From Methylorubrum suomiense (GTDB lineage Bacteria; Pseudomonadota; Alphaproteobacteria; Rhizobiales; Beijerinckiaceae), in the NCBI RefSeq assembly GCF_022179765.1, contig NZ_BPRE01000003.1:310001-374000 (forward strand): a stretch of DNA of 64,000 nucleotides, given 5' to 3'. The notes beneath the pieces are model-generated. The model ran no database searches, was not told the DNA's origin, and was given only the letters and a program-made list of their open reading frames with translations. Below, in pieces: positions 19,488-27,849 of the stretch (position 1 is its first letter; each line of letters opens with the position of its first letter). The translations under genes were made by a program, and so were the position numbers.

Positions 19488-19868
19488 TCAGGCGGCGGGG
19501 GGACCTCGCGGGCCGATGGCCGGATCGGGCGGGGCACGGGCGCGGGCCGTCGTCGCGGCCGGCCATGTCGGGACGATCGTCTCGCGCGGCCAGACGGCCT
19601 GCGCGAAGGCGGCCACCGTCGGCGGCAGGCCGAACTCGGCACCCTGCGCGTGCAGGCAGCAGGCGTGATGAAGGCAGGCCGGACCGTGATCGCTGGGGGC
19701 GCCTGCCCCTTCCGCGTGCTCGGCGCAGAGAATGTCCGCCGGCCGGGCCTGCGCCAGGGCAGCCATCGGCGCGAGCGCGGTGAGGAAAGCCTGCAGGACG
19801 AGCGCGTAGAGCGCGATCACCCCGATGATCGCGCGGCCGTTCACGAAGCGTGGCGGGCGCGGGCGCAT
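19488..19868 (-). CDS. DUF2946 family protein
   Basis: A 126-residue protein with one N-terminal hydrophobic segment (residues 10-33) followed by a Cys/His-rich stretch: ILCAEH, then LHHACCLHAQG. This CxxH and HxxCC pattern is typical of DUF2946 and suggests metal binding in the periplasm; in other genomes the family neighbours copper or iron uptake genes. The start at 19868 (MRPRPPR) follows a plausible promoter whose -10 lies only seven bases away, so the message may be leaderless. A longer frame to 20213 has no signal. It leads the DUF2946-PepSY-TonB receptor operon. Confidence 0.8.
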   Translation of the reverse strand: MRPRPPRFVNGRAIIGVIALYALVLQAFLTALAPMAALAQARPADILCAEHAEGAGAPSDHGPACLHHACCLHAQGAEFGLPPTVAAFAQAVWPRETIVPTWPAATTARARAPPDPAIGPRGPPAA

Positions 19869-19874
19869 CGGCGC

Positions 19875-19903
19875 ACTTAAGGCGTGCGGGCGGAAGCGGT
19901 CAA
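19875..19903 (-). promoter_or_regulatory. Candidate promoter for the DUF2946-PepSY-receptor operon
   Basis: Read on the minus strand, TTGACC (19898-19903) and TTAAGT (19875-19880) are 17 bases apart. Transcription would begin close to the ATG at 19868. No Fur- or copper-type operator is recognisable here. Confidence 0.35.
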
Positions 19904-19963
19904 CGCGTCCGTGAGGCCTTTCCGACGCCGGCGCGACGCTTTCGGCCGGCTTTGCGTCCCGCC

Positions 19964-20356
19964 TCAGCCGCCGGCCTTCAGGCGCAGATTGGCGATCAGC
20001 CGGGCGACGTCCTTCGGATCGGCCCGCCAGATGCCCGCCGGCTCGTCCTCGGGGGCGGGGAGGAGGCCGAGGCGCTCGGCGGTTCCGGCGCGGTCGGAGG
20101 CCGCGAGGCCGGACTCGGTCAGGGCCGCGTCCCAGGCCTCGACCGCGGTGCGGGTGCCCGACTTGCAGGAGAGATCGCCGAGGGGGCTCTCCCTCAGGAT
20201 GTCGAAGCCGCACTGCGCCTGCAGGGTGGCGCGGGCCTTCATCACCTGTCCCAGCACCGTCTCGGCGAGCGACCCGTCCTGCGCCAGGGCGGGCCCCGCG
20301 GAAAACATGACGGAAGCCGTCAGGCAGAGGGCGAGCCGTGATCCGCGTACCGACAT
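19964..20356 (-). CDS. Secreted hypothetical protein
   Basis: From the chosen start the product is 130 residues, beginning with a clear signal peptide (MSVRGSRLALCLTASV, cleavage after AGPALA). The mature part has two Cys (QCGFDIL and LSCKSG) that could form a disulphide. I do not recognise the family. The start at 20356 is supported by the purine-rich GGGGAGGGGACGGGAACGA immediately upstream; the open frame extends to 20476 without a signal. It lies 95 bases upstream of the DUF2946 gene on the same strand and may be co-transcribed. Confidence 0.75.
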   Translation of the reverse strand: MSVRGSRLALCLTASVMFSAGPALAQDGSLAETVLGQVMKARATLQAQCGFDILRESPLGDLSCKSGTRTAVEAWDAALTESGLAASDRAGTAERLGLLPAPEDEPAGIWRADPKDVARLIANLRLKAGG

Positions 20357-20486
20357 TCGTTCCCGTCCCCTCCCCGCGGCCTCGATCCGCCGCGGCGATG
20401 GTGCCGGCTTTCCGACGCCTTGTGAAGATTTCTGCGGAAGTCCCGCCTCCGACGGACGTTTTGCCTCACGGCCCATGCGATCCGGA

Positions 20487-20627
20487 TCAGGGGTCGAGCC
20501 GCTTGAGGCTGAAGGCGGGGCGAGAATGGCCCTCGGAATCCGGATTGCGCAGCTCGCGCATCCGCGGCGCGTGTCCGTCGATCAGGAGCACCATCACCGT
20601 CAGCACCAACAGCACCTTCGAGGCCAT
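20487..20627 (-). CDS. Candidate 46-residue small protein
   Basis: A 46-codon frame encodes a short hydrophobic N-terminus (MASKVLLVLTVMVLLIDG) followed by a basic, polar tail ending FSLKRLDP. Third positions are almost all G or C, as in neighbouring genes, which favours real coding. The upstream GAGGG lies about 13 bases from the ATG and GGGG about 4 bases, so the ribosome binding site is unclear. It could be a secreted or membrane-anchored peptide. No family is recognised. Confidence 0.5.
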   Translation of the reverse strand: MASKVLLVLTVMVLLIDGHAPRMRELRNPDSEGHSRPAFSLKRLDP

Positions 20628-20637
20628 GGCCCCAGTA

Positions 20638-20655
20638 CCCTCACGCTTGTGAGGG
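20638..20655. terminator. Hairpin between the histidine kinase and a small gene
   Basis: A perfect 7-bp stem (CCCTCAC with GTGAGGG) and a GCTT loop lies 11 bases upstream of the candidate small gene and about 95 bases past the kinase stop (20751, minus strand). It could end the kinase transcript or form a 5' leader structure for the small gene. Only a short T-run follows on the plus strand. Confidence 0.4.
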
Positions 20656-20750
20656 AGTGCTTTAGGTCCAAGCCCTGCGTCTTCCGCATGCGCTGGCGCA
20701 CATCGCCCCCGACATTCCGGCGGTCGGCGGCGGGTAGGGTGAACGGAGCG

Positions 20751-22106
20751 TCAAGGCCCGGACGGGTCTCGACGCTCCGGCCAGACCAGTGTCACGCGCA
20801 ATCCGCCGAGATCGGACCGGTCGAGGTGGATCCCGGCGCCCGCGGCCTCGGCGAGGTCGCGGGCGATGGCGATGCCGAAGCCGGTGCCGGGACGGCTCTC
20901 GTCCCAGCGGCGGCCGCGGGCGATGCCGGCGATGGCGGCCTCGCTCATGCCCGGCCCGTCATCCTCGACGACGAGGCGCCCGCCCTCCCCGTCCGCCCGG
21001 CCCGAGACGCGGATGCGGCGGTGGGCCCATTTGCGGGCATTGTCGAGGAGGTTGCCGAGGATCTCGGTGAGATCGCCCTCGTCGCCGGGGAAGGCGAGCG
21101 CCTCGGGCAGCACGCTCTCCCAGCGCAGCGCCTCTCCGTCCGGCAAGCGCTTGAGAGCGCCGGTGATCCGCTCCGCCACCGGCGCGACCGGACAGGCGCG
21201 CCGCCGGAGGCCGCCCGTGGCCGCCCGGGCGCGGGCGAGCGTGCGCTCGACCTGACGGGCCATGGCCCGGGCCTGCTCGGCGATGTCCTGCGACAGGGTG
21301 GGATGGGAGGTGTCCGTGCGGCGGGCGAGGGCGTCGAGCACCGCCAACGGCGTCTTCAGGCCGTGAGCCATGTCGGCGGCCTGGGTCCGGGCGCGCTCCA
21401 AGTCCCGCTCCTGTGCGTCGAGCAGCCGGTTGAGGTCGGAGACCAGCGGGCGCACCTCTTCCGGAAAGGTTTCCGGCAGGCGCGCGCGGGTGCCGGAATG
21501 GACCGCGGCGAGGTCGGCCCTGAGCGCTCGGAACGGCGCCAGGGCGCGACGCACGAACAGCGCCATCGCCAGCGTCAGCGCCGCGAACAGGGCGACCAGC
21601 GAGGGCACGAGCAGGCGTAAAAAGGTCGCCCGGCTCTGCGCCAGATCGCGCCGGTCCTCGGCCACCGTGACGGCGAGCGCCACCGGGTCGCCCCGGGCCG
21701 GGACCGTCACCCGCCGAGTCACGGCGATGAGGCGCCCGCCATCCGGCCCGTCGAGATCGCCGATCGCCGGCTCCTGCGCCGTGTCGGCGACGCTGCCGAG
21801 CCCGCGATCCCAGAGCGAGCGCGAGCGCAGGGAATGCCCGCCCCCCTCGATCTGCCAGTAGAGCCCGCCATAGGGCGTCGCGAAGCGCGGGTCCGGCGGC
21901 GCCTGCGGCAGGCCGAGCGTGCCGCCGGGCTCGACCGTGACTTGGCCCGCGATGAGCTTGGCGAGGCGGTCGAGCCCGTCGGCGGTACGGGCATCGAGGA
22001 CGCGATCGAGGATCACCGTCAGCCCGATGCCGGCCAGCGCCAGCGCGATGGCGATCAGGCCGGCGGCGGCGAGCCCGAGGCGGAGCCGCAGGGAATCCCG
22101 CCGCAT
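20751..22106 (-). CDS. Sensor histidine kinase (PhoQ/OmpR-partner class)
   Basis: The 451-residue protein has two membrane helices (about residues 10-32 and 160-185) around a periplasmic sensor, a HAMP-like segment, the phosphoacceptor motif DMAHGLKTPL (His near residue 246), the N-box NLLDNARKWA, and G-boxes DDGPGM and GTGFGIAIA. AHGLKTPL is characteristic of PhoQ-like kinases. The gene follows the response regulator. The ATG at 22106 is used; a GTG at 22223 overlapping the regulator stop (GTGA) would add 39 low-complexity residues and is possible. The signal is unknown; the upstream PepSY protein suggests envelope or metal sensing. Confidence 0.9.
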   Translation of the reverse strand: MRRDSLRLRLGLAAAGLIAIALALAGIGLTVILDRVLDARTADGLDRLAKLIAGQVTVEPGGTLGLPQAPPDPRFATPYGGLYWQIEGGGHSLRSRSLWDRGLGSVADTAQEPAIGDLDGPDGGRLIAVTRRVTVPARGDPVALAVTVAEDRRDLAQSRATFLRLLVPSLVALFAALTLAMALFVRRALAPFRALRADLAAVHSGTRARLPETFPEEVRPLVSDLNRLLDAQERDLERARTQAADMAHGLKTPLAVLDALARRTDTSHPTLSQDIAEQARAMARQVERTLARARAATGGLRRRACPVAPVAERITGALKRLPDGEALRWESVLPEALAFPGDEGDLTEILGNLLDNARKWAHRRIRVSGRADGEGGRLVVEDDGPGMSEAAIAGIARGRRWDESRPGTGFGIAIARDLAEAAGAGIHLDRSDLGGLRVTLVWPERRDPSGP

Positions 22107-22219
22107 TGCGAACCGCCCCGCCCCCGTCCGCCGGTCGGATCCGGGGTGCTCGGCGGAGGCCCGCCCGCCCGCTTGTGGCGGGGGGATCGATGTCGGGGAC
22201 GGATCGGCACCGATCGGTG

Positions 22220-22891
22220 TCACGCGCCCTCCGGATCGGCGGGCACGAGGTAGCCGTGGCCGCGCCGGGTCTCGACCACGCCGGGGCCGAGCTTGCGCCG
22301 CAGGCGGGTGAGCAAAGCCTCCAGGGCGTTGGCCTCGCGGTCGCTGTCGCTGCCGTGCAGATGGTCGAGCAACTCGCCCGCGGGCACGACCTGGCCCTGG
22401 CGGTGCATGAGGAAGGCGAGCAGGCGGTATTCCAGCGCCGTCAGGTCGATCTCGCGGCCCTCGATCGAGACCGCGCGGGTGCGGGTGTCGAGTTCGACCG
22501 CCCCCGCCCGCAGCACCGGCGAGGCGTGGCCGGCGGTGCGGCGCAGGATCGCCCGCAGCCGCGCCACCAACTCCTCCATGCGGAACGGCTTCTGGAGATA
22601 GTCGTCGGCGCCCGCATCGATCCCCTCGACGCGCTCGCGCCAACCGTCGCGGGCGGTGAGGATCAGGACGGGGAGCCGCACGCCGGCCCCGCGCAGGCGC
22701 CACAGCACGCCGAGCCCGTCGAGCCGCGGCAGGCCGAGATCGAGCACCATCGCGTCGTAGGTCTCGGTCTCGGCCTTGAACCAGGCCGCCTCGCCGTCGC
22801 CGACGATCTCGGCGACGTAGCCGGCCCGCTCCAGACCCGCCCGCAGATCCGCGGCGATGCGCGGCTCGTCTTCGACGATCAGGATGCGCAT
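22220..22891 (-). CDS. OmpR/PhoP-family response regulator
   Basis: The 223-residue protein has a receiver domain (residues 1-115) with acidic pocket EDE at 7-9, phosphoacceptor Asp51 in VLDLGLPRLDG and the conserved Lys in LQKPF. A winged-helix DNA-binding domain follows (about 125-220) with LTALEYRLLAFLM and TRRGHGYLV. It should be phosphorylated by the kinase encoded directly downstream and control transcription. The start at 22891 gives the normal length for the family; a longer upstream frame is spurious. A palindromic repeat separates it from the PepSY gene upstream. Confidence 0.93.
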   Translation of the reverse strand: MRILIVEDEPRIAADLRAGLERAGYVAEIVGDGEAAWFKAETETYDAMVLDLGLPRLDGLGVLWRLRGAGVRLPVLILTARDGWRERVEGIDAGADDYLQKPFRMEELVARLRAILRRTAGHASPVLRAGAVELDTRTRAVSIEGREIDLTALEYRLLAFLMHRQGQVVPAGELLDHLHGSDSDREANALEALLTRLRRKLGPGVVETRRGHGYLVPADPEGA

Positions 22892-22983
22892 GGATGGGGT
22901 CCGGTGGCGAAGGGGCGGCGGGCGAACCGGCCCATCGAGAGCGATCGAGCACCGATCGACGGCCTCTCCGACTCTCCTCTCTG

Positions 22984-23087
22984 ATCCCGAGGTGGCAGCG
23001 CGCCGCCACACCCGCGAAGGAGGGATCCAGCGGATCGCGCGATCCGTAAAACCCTCCCTCGCGGGCGCTTGCGCGGCACCTCGGGAT
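22984..23087. repeat. Intergenic palindromic repeat, copy A
   Basis: Perfect 11-bp outer arms (22984-22994 and 23077-23087) and near-perfect inner arms (GCGAAGGAGGG with CCCTCCCTCGC) make a nested hairpin of 104 bases. It shares the 16-base core TCCAGCGGATCGCGCG with the repeat at 60797-60904. It lies between the PepSY gene and the response regulator gene, where it may affect expression of the downstream genes. Confidence 0.7.
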
Positions 23088-23122
23088 GAGGGGGAGGGAT
23101 GGGATCGGGCGTCCGCCCGGCC

Positions 23123-23434
23123 TCAATCGTCGTCGTCATCGTCGATGACCTTGAGGGAGCCGGCATCGATCTTCACGTCGCGGCGACGCCCGTCGGGGCC
23201 GAGGATGCGCAGCTTGTAGAGCCAGCGCCCGTCGTCGCGCTTGAGATCGACCGCCACCACATCGCCCGGCACGGCGGTCTTGGCGGCGGCGAGGACCGCG
23301 TCGAGGGGGCGGATCTCGCCCCGTTCCAGGGCCGCCCGGGCGCGCTCGCCGTCGCTGTCGGCATGGGCGAGCGGGGTCATGACGACCGCGTTCAGGGCGA
23401 GCAGGAGCAGGAGCAGGCGGAGCGGGCGCGGCAT
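23123..23434 (-). CDS. Secreted PepSY-domain protein
   Basis: The 103-residue protein has a signal peptide (MPRPLRLLLLLLALNAV, cleavage near AHA) and a single PepSY-type domain: ALERGEIRPLDAVLAAA, then VVAVDLKRDDGRWLYKLRIL. It ends in a run of six Asp residues. Small PepSY proteins of this type are often found beside two-component systems and are thought to modulate periplasmic proteases or sensor kinases. It is the first gene of a PepSY-response regulator-kinase set on the minus strand; the acidic tail could bind cations, but that is speculation. Confidence 0.85.
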   Translation of the reverse strand: MPRPLRLLLLLLALNAVVMTPLAHADSDGERARAALERGEIRPLDAVLAAAKTAVPGDVVAVDLKRDDGRWLYKLRILGPDGRRRDVKIDAGSLKVIDDDDDD

Positions 23435-23590
23435 GGGTCGGGATCGGGGTCCGGTCAGGGATGCCCGAATCTCCCTGACGCGAGGCTGACGGGGCGCGTC
23501 AGGCCGGCGCGGGAGCCCGCCTGCGAGAAGACGGCACAGACGGCGCGCCGGCCTCGCCGCCGCGTCTCCCTCTCGCAGACGAGTCATCGC

Positions 23591-24280
23591 ATGTCCCTGA
23601 CCACCACGATCCTGCTGCTCTACGCCGCCTGTCTCGTCGGCGCCATCGCCAGCCCGTCCGCCGCCGCGACGCCCGAGGCACGGCGTGATCAGAGCCCCGC
23701 CCCCGAACCGCGTCGCCCTGCCTGGCGTGCCCCGGCCGTCCTGGCCCTGCCGCTCGCGGCACTCGTGATCGGCGTGACTGCCGGCCCGGCGCGGGCCGGT
23801 GAGCCGGCGACCCGGATCGCCGCCCTGGCGACCGCGCCTGTCGCGCCCCTCGCCGCCCCCATCATGGGGTCCGCCACGGTGATCGATGGGGCGACCCTCT
23901 CGGTCGGCGGCCGCCGCCTGCGCCTGCACGGCATCGTCGCCCCGGCCCTCGACCAGACCTGCTTCGACGCGCAGGAGCGCGGCTATGCCTGCGGACGCGT
24001 CGCGGCGGAGGCGCTCACGGCGCGGATCGGTGAGTCGTTCGTCACCTGCGAGGCGCAGGGCACGGAGGCCGAGACCGGGGTGGCGACCGCCCATTGCCGC
24101 CTCGGGGCGGACGACCTCGCGGCCTGGCTCGTCGAGAGCGGCTATGCCGTGGCCGATCGCGGCGTCTCGACCGACTACGTCGCCCAGGACGAGCGCGCCT
24201 GGGGGCGCCGCCGCGGCCTCTGGGCGGGTGTGTTCGATCTGCCGACCCGGCGCCGGACCACCGCGACCGCCGGGCTCTGA
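23591..24280 (+). CDS. Thermonuclease-family (SNase-like) secreted protein
   Basis: A 229-residue protein with two N-terminal hydrophobic stretches (residues 4-22 and about 48-70, ending GPARAGE) followed by an SNase-like barrel (about 92-215). The barrel shows the family markers VIDGATLSVGGRRLRLHGI and, later, AWLVESGYAVAD and RGLWAG. Staphylococcal-nuclease-like domains cleave or bind nucleic acids, but many bacterial homologues lack the full active site; I could not confirm the catalytic Arg/Glu set. It is likely membrane-anchored or periplasmic. It starts 156 bases after the PepSY gene start, in divergent orientation. Confidence 0.8.
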   Translation: MSLTTTILLLYAACLVGAIASPSAAATPEARRDQSPAPEPRRPAWRAPAVLALPLAALVIGVTAGPARAGEPATRIAALATAPVAPLAAPIMGSATVIDGATLSVGGRRLRLHGIVAPALDQTCFDAQERGYACGRVAAEALTARIGESFVTCEAQGTEAETGVATAHCRLGADDLAAWLVESGYAVADRGVSTDYVAQDERAWGRRRGLWAGVFDLPTRRRTTATAGL

Positions 24281-24358
24281 CCGACGGGTCGCACGGCGCG
24301 ACCCTCTCGCCGGAGCGGGATCCCGGGCGATCGAAGCGAGCGGATCCTCGGCCGCGGG

Positions 24359-24556
24359 TCAGGCCGCCTTGTCGCCCCCGGGCACGGCGCGGACATCGGC
24401 GGGGGCGGGCACGTAGGCACACCACATGCAGCGACCCCGCTCGGCCGCCTTCGGGTCGTTGCGCTGGGAGCAGACCGGACAGATCGTCAGCACGATCCGC
24501 TGGCCGCGCACATAGGCGAGGCCGCGGCCCAGGAAGGTGACGGCACCTTGGGGCAT
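24359..24556 (-). CDS. Small zinc-ribbon protein
   Basis: The 65-residue product contains two Cys pairs, CPVC at 26-29 and CMWC at 43-46, a spacing typical of zinc ribbons. The first ~20 residues resemble a beta-hairpin (VTFLGRGLAYVRGQR). No DNA-binding or enzyme domain is recognisable. There is no ribosome binding site in front of the ATG, so the start may be leaderless. It sits between the thermonuclease gene and the molybdenum hydroxylase gene with no clear partner; about 160 bases upstream hold no other feature that I can support. Confidence 0.6.
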   Translation of the reverse strand: MPQGAVTFLGRGLAYVRGQRIVLTICPVCSQRNDPKAAERGRCMWCAYVPAPADVRAVPGGDKAA

Positions 24557-24719
24557 GAAACCGATTCAGTTGTCGGCGGGACGAGAGCCGTCGTCTAGCT
24601 CATCGCACCGTGAAGGCGACCCCCGCACACGGCATGGGCCGGCGGCGCCGAAAGCATAGCCGGCACGCGGAAGCCCGTCGCAGCGCGTCCCGTGTCGATC
24701 GCGTCCGCCCCTGGCGGCA

Positions 24720-27005
24720 CTACAGCAGCGCCTCAGCCCGGATCGGCAGGCGGCGCAGGCGCCGGCCGGTGGCGTGATGGACGGCGTTGGCGATGGCCGC
24801 GTTGACGCCGATGATCCCGAGTTCGCCCAGGCCCTTCAGACCGAGCGGGTTCACGGCCGTGTCCGCATCCGGCACCAGCACGGCCTCGATCCGCGGGGCG
24901 TCGGCGGCGGTGGCGACCAGATACTCGGCGAGGTCGTCGTTGCGGTAGCGCCCGCGGTCGAGCACGCTCTCCTCCAGCAGGGCCGAGCCGATCCCCCAGA
25001 TCATGCCGCCGGTGAGCTGGCTTCGGGCGGTCAGCGGGTTGAGCACGCGGCCCGCCGCGAAGGCGCCGGTGAGGCGCGCGACCCGGATCACGCCGGTCTC
25101 CGCGTGGACATGCACCTCGGCGAACTGCGCCCCGAACCCCCAGGACAGGGTCTCGCCCATCCCGCCGGTCCCGAGCGCGATCCGTCCGGCCCGCACCGCG
25201 TCCAGCGCGCCGGGCTTGGCGCCCTCGGGGACGAATTCGGCCAAGGTCTCGACGGTGCCGCCGCAGAGCGCCACCGCCTCGGCGAGCGGCAGGGAGCGCC
25301 CGTCCGGTGCGTGCAGGCGGTCCTCGGCGAGCCGCAGCGAGGCCGGATCGATCCCCTGGAGCGGTCCCGTCGCCGCGGCCGCGGCGAGGCACGCCCGCAC
25401 CTGCCCGCAGCCGAGATGCAGCGTGTGCATCAGGCTCGTCGTGGTGGCGGAGCCGCCCGACAGGCCCGCCGCCGGCAGCGCCGTGTCGCCGAGGCCGACC
25501 GCGACCCGCTCGATCGGCACGCCCAGCCACTCGGACGCCCCCATCGCCAGCAGGGTGGCGATGCCGTTGCCGATCTCGTGATGCGCCGTCTCCACCCGCG
25601 CGCCGCCTTCGGCGTCGAGGGACACCCGCATCGTCGCGGGCCCGGTCTTCACCGGTCGCACCGCGGCGGCGCAGCCGAGCCCGACCCGCCACGCGCCCTC
25701 CCCGGTCTCGATCCGCATCGCCCCCACCTCGGGCACCCGCCGGCCCCAGTCGAAGGCGCGGGCGCCCGCGTCGAAGCAGGCCATCAGCGGGCGGCTGGAG
25801 AACGGTTTTCCGGCGATCGGCTCCCGGTCGGTGTCGTTGCGTCGGCGCAGCTCGATCGGATCGAGGCCGAGCGCCTCGGCCATTTCGTCGACCGCGCTCT
25901 CGAGGGCGAACAGGTAGGGCACCTCCGGCGGCGCCCGCATCGGCCCCGGCGTGTTCCGGTCGACCCGCACGGCCCGCTCCTCGGCGCGGATCGCCGGGCA
26001 GGCATAGAGGCGCGCGGTGACGTCCGTGCCCTCCATGGCGAAGGGATCGAAGCGCGAGGTCGTCACCTCGGCCTCGTGCATCAGCGCGGTGAAGCGCCCG
26101 TCGCGGGTCGCGGCGAGACGGAGATGATGACGGCTCTCCGGCCGGTAATTGGCGATGGTGAAGCATTGTTTGCGCGTCGGCACCAGCGAGACCGGCCGCC
26201 CGAGCCGACGCGCCGCCAAAGCCACCGGCGCGGTGTGCTGCGACAGCGCGAGCTTCGAGCCGAAATGGCCGCCGAGGGGGCCCGACACCACGCGGATATC
26301 GGCCGCCGCCATGCCGAGCTGGGCGGCGAGCCCGTGGCGCACCGCCTCCACGTAGCGGGTCGGCTCGTGCACGGTCAGCCGCCCGCCCTCCCAGGCGCAG
26401 GCGGTGGTGAACAGCTCCATCGGATTGTGATGCTGGATCGGCGTCTCGTAGCGGGCCTCGATCCGCACGGGCCCCGCCGCGAACCCCGCCGCGTCGTCGC
26501 CGACGCGCGGGTCCGCGTGATCGGATTTCAGGTCGGCGAGGCGCACCGCCTCGGCGCCGGGCTCGTCGAACCCGCCCGCGAAGGGCTCCGGCGCGTAACG
26601 CACCCGCACGACGCCCGCGGCGGCGTGGGCGGCCTCCGACGTCTCGGCGACGACGAGTGCCACGATCTGCCCGGCATAGGCGATCCGGTCCGAACCGAGG
26701 GGACGATGCGACGTGTTGGCATACCCGCCCGCCATCAGATGGGCGACCGGCCGGATCGCGTCCGCGAAGTCGCGATGCGTGAAGATGCCGAGAAGGCCGG
26801 GCATGGCCCGTGCCGCGTCGAGGTCGAAGCCGAGGATCCGCCCCCGCACGATGGGGCTGGTGACGAGCGCCGCATGGGCGACGCCCGGCAGCGCGATGTC
26901 GGAGGCGTAGCGGGTCGCGCCCGTCACCTTGGCCCGGCCGTCGATCCGCACCTGCGGATGGCCGAGCCGGCCGTCCGGGTCGGTCGTCTGGGGCGCGTCC
27001 GGCAT
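24720..27005 (-). CDS. Xanthine dehydrogenase-family molybdenum-binding subunit
   Basis: The 761-residue protein matches the large (molybdopterin cytosine dinucleotide) subunit of xanthine/aldehyde dehydrogenases. It begins with the a/b hammerhead segment RAKVTGATRYASDI, has the cofactor-binding GGHFGSK around residue 255, and ends with KGLGELG, whose Glu is the expected catalytic base. It would oxidise an aldehyde or N-heterocycle. The [2Fe-2S] and FAD subunits that normally flank this gene are absent here. The start at 27005 is supported by AGAGGAC upstream. It is divergent from the small gene at 27159. Confidence 0.9.
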   Translation of the reverse strand: MPDAPQTTDPDGRLGHPQVRIDGRAKVTGATRYASDIALPGVAHAALVTSPIVRGRILGFDLDAARAMPGLLGIFTHRDFADAIRPVAHLMAGGYANTSHRPLGSDRIAYAGQIVALVVAETSEAAHAAAGVVRVRYAPEPFAGGFDEPGAEAVRLADLKSDHADPRVGDDAAGFAAGPVRIEARYETPIQHHNPMELFTTACAWEGGRLTVHEPTRYVEAVRHGLAAQLGMAAADIRVVSGPLGGHFGSKLALSQHTAPVALAARRLGRPVSLVPTRKQCFTIANYRPESRHHLRLAATRDGRFTALMHEAEVTTSRFDPFAMEGTDVTARLYACPAIRAEERAVRVDRNTPGPMRAPPEVPYLFALESAVDEMAEALGLDPIELRRRNDTDREPIAGKPFSSRPLMACFDAGARAFDWGRRVPEVGAMRIETGEGAWRVGLGCAAAVRPVKTGPATMRVSLDAEGGARVETAHHEIGNGIATLLAMGASEWLGVPIERVAVGLGDTALPAAGLSGGSATTTSLMHTLHLGCGQVRACLAAAAATGPLQGIDPASLRLAEDRLHAPDGRSLPLAEAVALCGGTVETLAEFVPEGAKPGALDAVRAGRIALGTGGMGETLSWGFGAQFAEVHVHAETGVIRVARLTGAFAAGRVLNPLTARSQLTGGMIWGIGSALLEESVLDRGRYRNDDLAEYLVATAADAPRIEAVLVPDADTAVNPLGLKGLGELGIIGVNAAIANAVHHATGRRLRRLPIRAEALL

Positions 27006-27158
27006 CGTCCTGTCCTCTCGAGGTCGGGCAGGCAACCGGAGGGGCACCGAAGCGGTTGCCGCGCGAAATCCGCGCAAGTCCGTCCGCCGCACCATCGGGC
27101 CGGGCCGCGCGTTGACGAGCCGAAGACGATACGAAATCGGGAAGAGGCAGGAGCCGTC

Positions 27159-27401
27159 ATGTCGAAGCTGTTCATCGCCCGGGTGCGCGGGGCGGGCGGC
27201 GAGCGCCCGCTCGTGACGGTGCGGGCCGCCGCCGAGGGAGAGGCCCGGCTCTTCGTCGAGGCTGCCTATCCCGAGGACGAGGTTCTAGAGATTGCCGAGC
27301 CCGGCGAATGGGTCAGCGACACCGATACCGGCACGCGCTCCGGCGACGTGCGCGAGCATGCGGACGTCGCGTGGCAGGCGCCGGCGAGCCGCCCGGTCTA
27401 G
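27159..27401 (+). CDS. Small conserved hypothetical protein
   Basis: The 80-residue soluble protein starts MSKLFIARVRG and contains ATRFVEAAYPEDEVLEIAEP-like alternating strand and acidic segments (RLFVEAAYPEDEVLEI). The ATG is preceded by AGGAG at six bases. The composition suggests a small alpha/beta fold. I do not recognise the family. It heads a run of short plus-strand genes with modest gaps that continues to the KaiC operon, and it is divergent from the molybdenum hydroxylase gene. Confidence 0.75.
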   Translation: MSKLFIARVRGAGGERPLVTVRAAAEGEARLFVEAAYPEDEVLEIAEPGEWVSDTDTGTRSGDVREHADVAWQAPASRPV

Positions 27402-27425
27402 GCGCGGGACGAGGGAGAATCGGGC

Positions 27426-27782
27426 ATGTCGTGCCAGCCGGAGGATGTGCGCGCCCTGGCCCTGATGCTCCCGGAAGCGGTCGAGGGCGCCCATCAGGGC
27501 CACCCCGACTTTCGCGTCGGCGGGCGCATCTTCGCGACGCTCTGGACCGAGGAGGAGCGCGTCGTCCTGCGGCTGTCGCCGGAGCAGCAGGCGGCGGCGA
27601 CCGAGGCGGAACCGGACGCCTGCGAGGCCGTCCCCGGCGCCTGGGGCGAGCGCGGCTGGACTAGCCTCGAACTCTTCGCCGTGGACGAGGATTTTCTGCG
27701 CTCGGGCCTGCTCGCGGCCTGGCGCAACACGGCGCCCCCCGCCCTGGTCGCGCGCACCGCCGCCCTCGCGCTCGATCCGTGA
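27426..27782 (+). CDS. MmcQ/YjbR family protein
   Basis: The 118-residue protein has the family layout: MLPEAVEGAHQGHPDFRVGG, RIFATLW, a helix with LSPEQQAA, and a C-terminal LRSGLLAAWRNTAPPALV. MmcQ/YjbR proteins have a small alpha/beta fold resembling some DNA-binding domains; their role is not established. A good ribosome binding site (GAGGGAGAA) precedes 27426, 24 bases after the previous stop, so the two small genes are probably co-transcribed. Confidence 0.88.
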   Translation: MSCQPEDVRALALMLPEAVEGAHQGHPDFRVGGRIFATLWTEEERVVLRLSPEQQAAATEAEPDACEAVPGAWGERGWTSLELFAVDEDFLRSGLLAAWRNTAPPALVARTAALALDP

Positions 27783-27849
27783 TCGCCCGCCGCGGAACCG
27801 CCGCCGCGGATGCGGGCTTGATCCCGGCAACCATCAAGGAGCGGATACG

